A DNA stretch of 10,680 nt from Rhodospirillaceae bacterium UBA4468 (GTDB taxonomy: Bacteria; Pseudomonadota; Alphaproteobacteria; Rhodospirillales; Casp-alpha2), in the NCBI GenBank assembly GCA_002389385.1, contig DGOK01000127.1, positions 1 to 10,680 on the forward strand, written 5' to 3'. Positions 6,482 through 10,680 of the stretch are shown in pieces. A model generated the notes under the pieces. The model was not told where the DNA came from. It saw only the letters and a list, made by a program, of their open reading frames with translations, and made no database searches. Position numbers and translations under genes: made by a program. The first letter of the stretch is position 1. Each line of letters starts with the position of its first letter.

Positions 6482-7834
6482 TCAGCGATATGCAACGAGT
6501 TCAGCGTCGTTTGCAAGGAAAAGTACTGTGCCATTCGCAATGATGGGTGCAACTGAAACACCATCTGGCATTTCAACGATACCAATCAAGCGCCCATCGT
6601 ATGGTGAAATGGCAAGGGCTTCACTGTTTGATCCGGCGACAATAAGACGATCACTGGCAAGGATTGGACCTGTCCAGATGATAGCATCTTCACGGTCTTC
6701 GGGGTCTTCAAAGCGAGGTAAGCCGCGGACCCAGAGGACTTTTCCATCTTCTCTAGAGATACAAATTAACTCGTTATCGTTGGTAATCGTATAGATATAA
6801 TCGCCGGCCACCCAAGGGCTTTCAGTGCCACCAATCTCACGTGCCCAGACACGACGGCCTGTGCGGAGATCAATTGCCGCCATAACACCTGCATGGCTGA
6901 TGGCGATCACGCGTCCACGGTCAATAACCGGACGTCCACGAATTTGAGCCAAAGCCGCAACGGCATCTGTGCGACGAATAGAAACCAGATTTTCCTGCCA
7001 TTGTACCCGGCCAGTATCGACCTTAAGCGCAAAAAGCTCGCCTGATGAATACGGCACAACAACGATGCCGTTGTCGACTGCGGGGCTTGCAGCACCAAGA
7101 AGGGCCACCGTTTCCTGTGAGCCTGCATGCGTCCAAAGCGTCGAGCCATCGCGGGCATCGAGTGCAATTAGATTGTTCTCAACGGTAACAATGAATACGC
7201 GCCCACCACGAACTGTCGGTGCAGCTCGGAGGGGGATACCAATTTTTTCAGACCATTGAATGGCACCTGATTTTGCGTCGAGTGCAAAGACAACACCAAA
7301 GCCGGTTGCAACAAATATACGTCCTCGCTCAAATGCTAAACCACCACCAATATGGCCTTCATCATCTTGGTCTGGCTCGAGGTCGGCGTCCCATACGGTA
7401 TCACCTTTTTGGAGGTTGTACGCTGTAATCTGCGATTCCGTATCCATTGTGAAGACAACGCCTTCAGCAACAATAGGAGAGCTTACAAAACGTAGCTCGT
7501 CGTCGGCACCAGAGCCAATATCGTTGCTCCATACCTCTTCGATATTATCGCGGACGGAAATATGATGCATGGCGTGGTTCGCGTACCCACCAGCTATTGG
7601 CCAATTTGGGTTGTCACTCGGGGCCGGTAGGACGATATCGGCTTCGCCCGGTGCTACATCGGCGCGCAAGCTGCGTTCGTTCGAAAGTACGGCAATACGC
7701 TCACCTTGAAGTGGCTTTTGTTTTTTATCGAAAGGGTCCCAGTTACTCAATGAACTACAAGCGCTGAGGCTCAGCACGGCGAGCAATGCTAACGGGAGTA
7801 AACGCAATCGAGATTGTGAATGTCTGTTAGGCAC
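6482..7834 (-). CDS. bamB: Outer-membrane protein assembly factor BamB, lipoprotein beta-propeller
   Basis: BamB is the beta-propeller lipoprotein of the BAM complex that folds outer-membrane proteins. The N-terminus is a lipoprotein signal: a basic stretch, a hydrophobic core (LLPLALLAVLSLSA) and the lipobox LSAC, with the lipidated cysteine at residue 26 from this start. Repeated PQQ/YWTD-type blades follow, for example TVWDADLEPD, IQWSEKIG, TLWTHAG, VQWQENL, RRVWAREIG and VLWVRGLP. The start is uncertain: GTG 7846 overlaps the upstream stop (GTGA) but lacks a Shine-Dalgarno, whereas GTG 7834 has GAGG 6 bases upstream. I chose 7834 (450 residues); the longer form has 454. The gene sits between a YfgM-like protein and der, the order also seen in Escherichia coli. 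Confidence 0.93.
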   Translation of the reverse strand: MPNRHSQSRLRLLPLALLAVLSLSACSSLSNWDPFDKKQKPLQGERIAVLSNERSLRADVAPGEADIVLPAPSDNPNWPIAGGYANHAMHHISVRDNIEEVWSNDIGSGADDELRFVSSPIVAEGVVFTMDTESQITAYNLQKGDTVWDADLEPDQDDEGHIGGGLAFERGRIFVATGFGVVFALDAKSGAIQWSEKIGIPLRAAPTVRGGRVFIVTVENNLIALDARDGSTLWTHAGSQETVALLGAASPAVDNGIVVVPYSSGELFALKVDTGRVQWQENLVSIRRTDAVAALAQIRGRPVIDRGRVIAISHAGVMAAIDLRTGRRVWAREIGGTESPWVAGDYIYTITNDNELICISREDGKVLWVRGLPRFEDPEDREDAIIWTGPILASDRLIVAGSNSEALAISPYDGRLIGIVEMPDGVSVAPIIANGTVLFLANDAELVAYR

Positions 7835-7842
7835 GTAGTTCC

Positions 7843-8508
7843 TCACTGGCCGATTGCTTGCAGTTGTTCCTGTGCACGTGAGCGTACGCCGCTAGGGGCT
7901 TGCGCGTCCAGTGCGATCGCTTGCAAGTGCTCTGAAGCCTGCTCAATTTGTCCCATTTCAATCGCTGCAACTGCTGAGATTTCGCGTGCTGAATGGCGCA
8001 AATTGCTGTTTGTGTCGATTAGTGGCTTTAAGCGGTCAATGACAGCTTGTGCGTTGCCGGAATCTTGATCGAGTGATTGAACAGTACCCAGTACGGACGC
8101 TAGATCTCGAAAAGGCTTTGAGACGGATGTATCATCAGCAATGGCGTAATACGCAGTGGCAGATGCCTGCTTATCACCTTCTTTGGCGATCAATGCCGCA
8201 TGACGCAAAGATGCGAGGACAGTGATTTCACCCACTTTCTTTGCTTCGAGTATGGCTAAACTATCAATTGCAGCGGTGGTATCACCTGAAGCTGCAAGTG
8301 AAGTCGCCCCAATGAGGCTGTCCGTTGCCTCTTGTTTTTGGCTTTGGTCATAGGCTGTCCAGCCTTGGTAACCCGCCACAACAAAGACGACGACAACTGC
8401 GACGCCAATCACGTACTTGCCATACGTCTTCCATAACTTTTGGGCCTGTTCCTGGCGAAGCTCTTCGTCAATTTCTCTAATCAGACCATCGTCATCACGT
8501 TCGGCCAA
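7843..8508 (-). CDS. YfgM/TPR_21-like membrane-anchored tetratricopeptide protein
   Basis: A 221-residue protein with a charged cytoplasmic N-terminus (about 30 residues), one transmembrane segment (about 32-46, YVIGVAVVVVFVVAG) and a periplasmic alanine-rich helical domain of TPR type. This matches the YfgM/TPR_21 family. In E. coli YfgM is an ancillary SecYEG-associated protein implicated in periplasmic folding and the Rcs response. The upstream position relative to bamB and der supports the match. The start is TTG at 8508-8506, with GGAG 6 bases upstream; no better ATG exists. The TGA stop (7845-7843) overlaps a GTG start possible for bamB. The exact role in alphaproteobacteria is inferred from the family. 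Confidence 0.85.
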   Translation of the reverse strand: MAERDDDGLIREIDEELRQEQAQKLWKTYGKYVIGVAVVVVFVVAGYQGWTAYDQSQKQEATDSLIGATSLAASGDTTAAIDSLAILEAKKVGEITVLASLRHAALIAKEGDKQASATAYYAIADDTSVSKPFRDLASVLGTVQSLDQDSGNAQAVIDRLKPLIDTNSNLRHSAREISAVAAIEMGQIEQASEHLQAIALDAQAPSGVRSRAQEQLQAIGQ

Positions 8509-8538
8509 TGTCGTCTCCGTCGTTATGGCCCGTGCGAG

Positions 8539-8567
8539 ATTTTAGGGCCCATTTAAAAATCGCCCAA
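8539..8567 (-). promoter_or_regulatory. Putative sigma-70-like promoter of the yfgM-like/bamB/der operon
   Basis: On the minus strand, TTGGGC (8567-8562) and TAAAAT (8544-8539) are separated by 17 bases. The -10 matches consensus at five of six positions and the -35 at about four. Transcription would begin near 8532, giving a leader of about 24 bases before the TTG start. No experimental support is available. Confidence 0.45.
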
Positions 8568-8646
8568 ACATATCGGGGCGGCACGCGGTTGGCAAACGAT
8601 TGCAGCGGCTTAGAAGGTTTTTCGTGGCCTAAAATGCTGTGTAGAC

Positions 8647-8663
8647 GTTAATTGCGTATTAAC
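8647..8663 (+). promoter_or_regulatory. CtrA-type binding site (TTAA-N7-TTAAC) upstream of the small lipoprotein gene
   Basis: TTAA at 8648-8651, seven bases, then TTAAC at 8659-8663 matches the full Caulobacter CtrA consensus. The same bases form a perfect 6-bp inverted repeat, GTTAAT-N5-ATTAAC. The site is 47 bases before the lipoprotein ATG and about 120 bp upstream of the divergent promoter start, so the lipoprotein gene is the likelier target. It would overlap a weak -35-like TTGCGT (8652-8657), with a poor -10 near 8675-8680. Confidence 0.5.
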
Positions 8664-8709
8664 CATTCCAGAGTCACTATGCCTTCTGGCTAAAGGAGAC
8701 CTTCATATC

Positions 8710-9051
8710 ATGCGTAATTATGTCAGATGGTCGATGAAAATCGCCGTATTATTGGTCGGGTTGAGCGTTTCAGCATGTGACCCGATCTCGATTGCTCAAA
8801 TCGAGGCGGTTTCGGTGATGGGATCTGACAAAACCGTTGTGGATCATGTTGTTTCAGTTGGTAGTGGTAAAGACTGCTCAACACTAAGAAAGCAACAAGG
8901 ACTGACGTACTGCGTCGAGGATATGCCGGAAATTCGCCCAAATATCTATTGTTACAAGGATCTAGGTGGCGTTACGTGCTATGATCGTTCAAGTCCAAAT
9001 AATTCCCGGCAACAACGCGTTGACCGCAACGATCATAATCTGCCCAAATAA
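8710..9051 (+). CDS. Small conserved-looking lipoprotein with cysteine-rich core
   Basis: A 113-residue protein. Its N-terminus is a lipoprotein signal ending in the lipobox SVSAC, with the lipidated cysteine at residue 23 and Asp at +2. The mature part carries four further cysteines, in KDCS, TYCVED, IYCYKDLG and VTCYDR. The last two resemble a motif I have seen in short alphaproteobacterial lipoproteins of unknown function. The tail is polar and basic. The Shine-Dalgarno AAGGAG (8693-8698) is 11 bases before ATG 8710, somewhat far. A second in-frame ATG at 8734 begins MKIAVLLVG and would shorten the signal peptide. The gene is preceded by a CtrA-type site and followed after 54 bases by the Sel1-like gene. 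I cannot assign a function. Confidence 0.8.
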   Translation: MRNYVRWSMKIAVLLVGLSVSACDPISIAQIEAVSVMGSDKTVVDHVVSVGSGKDCSTLRKQQGLTYCVEDMPEIRPNIYCYKDLGGVTCYDRSSPNNSRQQRVDRNDHNLPK

Positions 9052-9105
9052 GTGATACTATCTGCGGAGATAACTCTGCACCTGGCCTGGGATCACTAAA
9101 ATATA

Positions 9106-9542
9106 ATGTCTTTCCGATTTCTTTTTTGGACATTTGCGTCATGCCTGATCATTTCAGGCGTTGTAGGATGGCTGTTTTTTGGTGAACGGGGTGTTGATCC
9201 CGAAGAGCAAGCTCTTCTTGCTTATGAGGTGTCGTTAAATGCTGAACGCCGTTCCGCTGAGCGTGGTGGTGTTGAGGATTGGACGCGTTATGCACGCTCA
9301 CTTGTTACCGGATCTGCTTCATTGCGTAACCCAAAGTCGGCAATGCAATGGTATCGGAAGGCCGCAGATCAGGGGTATCCAGCGGCTCAAGTTGGTATCA
9401 ACTGGCTTTGCCTTATGCTGTCCGTGTTGCCGCACATGTTGAAGATTATAGTGTGCCAGAAGCGCTCAAGCGGATCGAAGCCAGTATGAATCAAAGCCAA
9501 ATTGATGCAGCAAAGAAGCGCCTTTCAGCTTTGAAGAAATAG
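9106..9542 (+). pseudogene. Sel1-repeat membrane-anchored protein, frameshifted by probable internal deletion
   Basis: The first frame (9106-9489) encodes 127 residues: one N-terminal membrane segment (FLFWTFASCLIISGVVGWLFF), a soluble stretch, and a Sel1-type block with AMQWYRKAADQGYPAAQ (W82). After about 9392 that frame gives an unconvincing tail, NWLCLMLSVLPHMLK. The frame one base back, however, reads WYQLALPYAV and then a helical C-terminus (PEALKRIEASMNQSQIDAAKKRLSALKK) ending at 9542, which looks like a real Sel1 protein end. The two TGGTATC codon blocks start at 9349 and 9393, 44 bases apart. A 36-residue Sel1 repeat would need 108, so a 64-base loss would explain both the missing repeat part and the shift. 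Alternatives are a short active form or a sequencing error. No strong Shine-Dalgarno precedes ATG 9106. Confidence 0.6.
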
Positions 9543-9590
9543 CTGACATTCATATTGACGCGCAGGCGTCTAGCTCGCACCATCTGCTGC

Positions 9591-10349
9591 ATGACTATAA
9601 AAGCCGTCACATTTGACCTCTGGGATACCGTGCTCGATGACGAGTCCGATGAACCAAAACGAATCGCAAGTGGGCTCCAGACGAAGCCTGAATCCCGCCA
9701 TCGCATGCTTTTGGAGGCGCTCAAACGACATCACGATGTGAGCCGTGCTGAAATTAACCTGGCTTATGGGGTCGCCAATGCTGCGTTCTATAAAGTATGG
9801 CAGGAAGCCAGTATCACGTGGACATGCTATGAGCGGCTCGAAGTGTTGCTTAAAGGACTTGGGAAACCATTGCCTGAGGCCGAGTTAGAAGCCCTTGCTG
9901 ACGCTATGTCTCGGCTTGAGGTCGACACACCGCCAGACATCCTGCCAGGCGTGAAAGATGCCATTCAGCATCTAAAGTCCCGTTACAAGCTATGTGTTAT
10001 TTCGGATACGATCGTCACGACAGGGGCCGGATTACGTGAAGTCTTAGCGCACCATGAACTGGCACAATATTTTGATGGATTCGCCTTCTCTGATGAGGTT
10101 GGCCGGTCAAAACCGCATGCGGACATGTTTGCATCAGCACAAGAGCAAATGGGCGTTAAGTTTTCCGAGATGGTGCATATTGGCGACCGTGATAATAAAG
10201 ATATTAAGGGTGCGCAAGCCTTAGGTATGAAGGCAATTCTATACACCGAGAAACGTGACGATGATCGATTTACAACATCTGCAGACGCCGTATGTACGTC
10301 GCATGCGGATCTTGCCGGGATCATTGATGCATTGAGTGACAAGGATTGA
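9591..10349 (+). CDS. HAD-superfamily hydrolase with atypical motif I
   Basis: A 252-residue HAD family protein with a helical cap domain after motif I. Motif I is FDLWDT with nucleophile D9. The usual acid/base Asp at +2 is Trp11 here, and Asp12 stands where Gly normally is. Motif II is S138 in VISDT, motif III is K174 in GRSKPH, and motif IV is HIGDRDNKD with D199 and D204. The layout resembles L-2-haloacid dehalogenase and related phosphatases (class C1 cap). Substrate is unknown. I chose ATG 9591, because MTIKAVTFDLWDT is the normal HAD beginning; a TTG at 9555 would add 12 basic residues. Neither start has a good Shine-Dalgarno, and a 5-bp hairpin (9557-9570) lies just upstream. The stop TGATG abuts the next start, so the amidotransferase is probably coupled. 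Confidence 0.88.
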   Translation: MTIKAVTFDLWDTVLDDESDEPKRIASGLQTKPESRHRMLLEALKRHHDVSRAEINLAYGVANAAFYKVWQEASITWTCYERLEVLLKGLGKPLPEAELEALADAMSRLEVDTPPDILPGVKDAIQHLKSRYKLCVISDTIVTTGAGLREVLAHHELAQYFDGFAFSDEVGRSKPHADMFASAQEQMGVKFSEMVHIGDRDNKDIKGAQALGMKAILYTEKRDDDRFTTSADAVCTSHADLAGIIDALSDKD

Positions 10350-10351
10350 TG

Positions 10352-10680
10352 ATGCGCAAATCGCCAAAAATTTTGATCGCTGATGGCAACACTGAAGCAA
10401 ATAACAGCAAAATACAGGCCGTGGGTGGTCAACTTGGCGCAGAACGATATGCCAACGAAATTTGCCGTATGTATCCGGATGCTAAAATTGTCACCATCTA
10501 TCCTGCTGACAATGATGACTATCTCCCAACTGGCGTTGCGCTAACCGATTTTGATGGAATGGTAATGGGGGGGGCAGGGCTGCATGCGTTTGATCAAACC
10601 CCTGAAGTGATCCGCCAGGTCGACTTGATGCGCAGTGCAATGGAAAATGACATGCACGTGCTTGGCAGTTGCTGGGGCCT
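10352..10680 (+). CDS. Class I glutamine amidotransferase-like protein (N-terminal part, cut by window edge)
   Basis: The open frame runs from 10352 to the window end without a stop, about 109 residues. It begins RKSPKILIADGNTEANN and contains the expected Rossmann-like pattern, including DFDGMVMGGAGLHAFD. It reaches the nucleophile elbow GSCWG, where Cys (codon 10670-10672) is the catalytic cysteine of class I glutamine amidotransferases. These enzymes release ammonia from glutamine. The histidine and glutamate of the triad lie beyond the edge, so activity cannot be judged. It may be a GuaA-like or free-standing amidotransferase. Two ATGs are possible, 10349 (overlapping the HAD stop) and 10352. 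AAGGA at 10341-10345 is 6 bases from 10352 and only 3 from 10349, so I prefer 10352. Confidence 0.85.
   Translation, partial: MRKSPKILIADGNTEANNSKIQAVGGQLGAERYANEICRMYPDAKIVTIYPADNDDYLPTGVALTDFDGMVMGGAGLHAFDQTPEVIRQVDLMRSAMENDMHVLGSCWG

Noticed and set aside
6451..6585. 45-residue N-terminal extension of Der
   Set aside because: It overlaps bamB coding sequence, and Der proteins begin with the short strand before GRPNVGKS.
9051..9097. AGTGAT/ATCACT inverted repeat between the lipoprotein and Sel1-like genes
   Set aside because: The arms are only 6 bp and 35 bases apart, well within chance; the inner TATCT-GCGG-AGATA stem is also short and has no T-run.
1..10680. Mobile element, CRISPR, tRNA or defence system
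   Set aside because: I found no transposase or integrase gene, no spaced repeat array, no tRNA-like cloverleaf and no recognisable defence gene; the gene neighbourhood looks like ordinary chromosome.

Overview
The window reads as alphaproteobacterial chromosome, most likely a Rhodospirillales-type and possibly aquatic organism. The evidence is the gene order of a YfgM-like protein, bamB and der; an N-terminal P-loop ATPase of a type I associate with this group; a perfect CtrA-type box (TTAA-N7-TTAAC); and moderate base composition with no sign of recent mobile DNA. I see no tRNA, rRNA, CRISPR array, IS element or phage gene. The organism assignment is inference.

Left part (1-5035). A divergent ATPase gene runs off the left edge on the minus strand. 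A 316-bp intergenic region separates it from a five-gene plus-strand operon. The first four genes match the aldehyde:ferredoxin oxidoreductase (AOR) operon of the Aromatoleum type: aorA (four-cluster ferredoxin), aorB (tungsten or molybdenum pterin catalytic subunit), aorC (FAD/NAD(P)H subunit) and aorD (MoaD-like sulfur carrier). Electrons from aldehyde oxidation on AorB should pass through the AorA iron-sulfur clusters to FAD on AorC and then to NAD+. AorD probably serves pterin cofactor assembly. The fifth gene encodes an unrecognised 99-residue protein that ends in Gly-Gly-Gly. The operon promoter region holds a consensus -10, a 17-bp near-palindrome and related half-sites about 40 bp apart. 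There is a hairpin between aorB and aorC and a strong hairpin inside the fifth gene.

Middle part (5038-8508, minus strand). This is a housekeeping operon transcribed right to left: a YfgM/TPR_21-like membrane protein, the outer-membrane assembly lipoprotein BamB, and the ribosome-assembly GTPase Der. The first two genes overlap (stop and GTG share bases), and Der ends 2 bp from the convergent AOR operon.

Right part (8509-10680, plus strand). A small conserved-looking lipoprotein gene is preceded by a CtrA-type site. Next come a Sel1-repeat membrane protein gene that appears frameshifted by an internal deletion, a HAD-superfamily hydrolase with an unusual motif I, and the start of a class I glutamine amidotransferase gene cut by the window edge. 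The last two genes are translationally coupled.

The most interesting parts are the AOR operon with its extra Gly-tailed protein and unexplained regulatory elements, the CtrA-type box, and the Sel1 gene lesion. I did not find a wholly new system.
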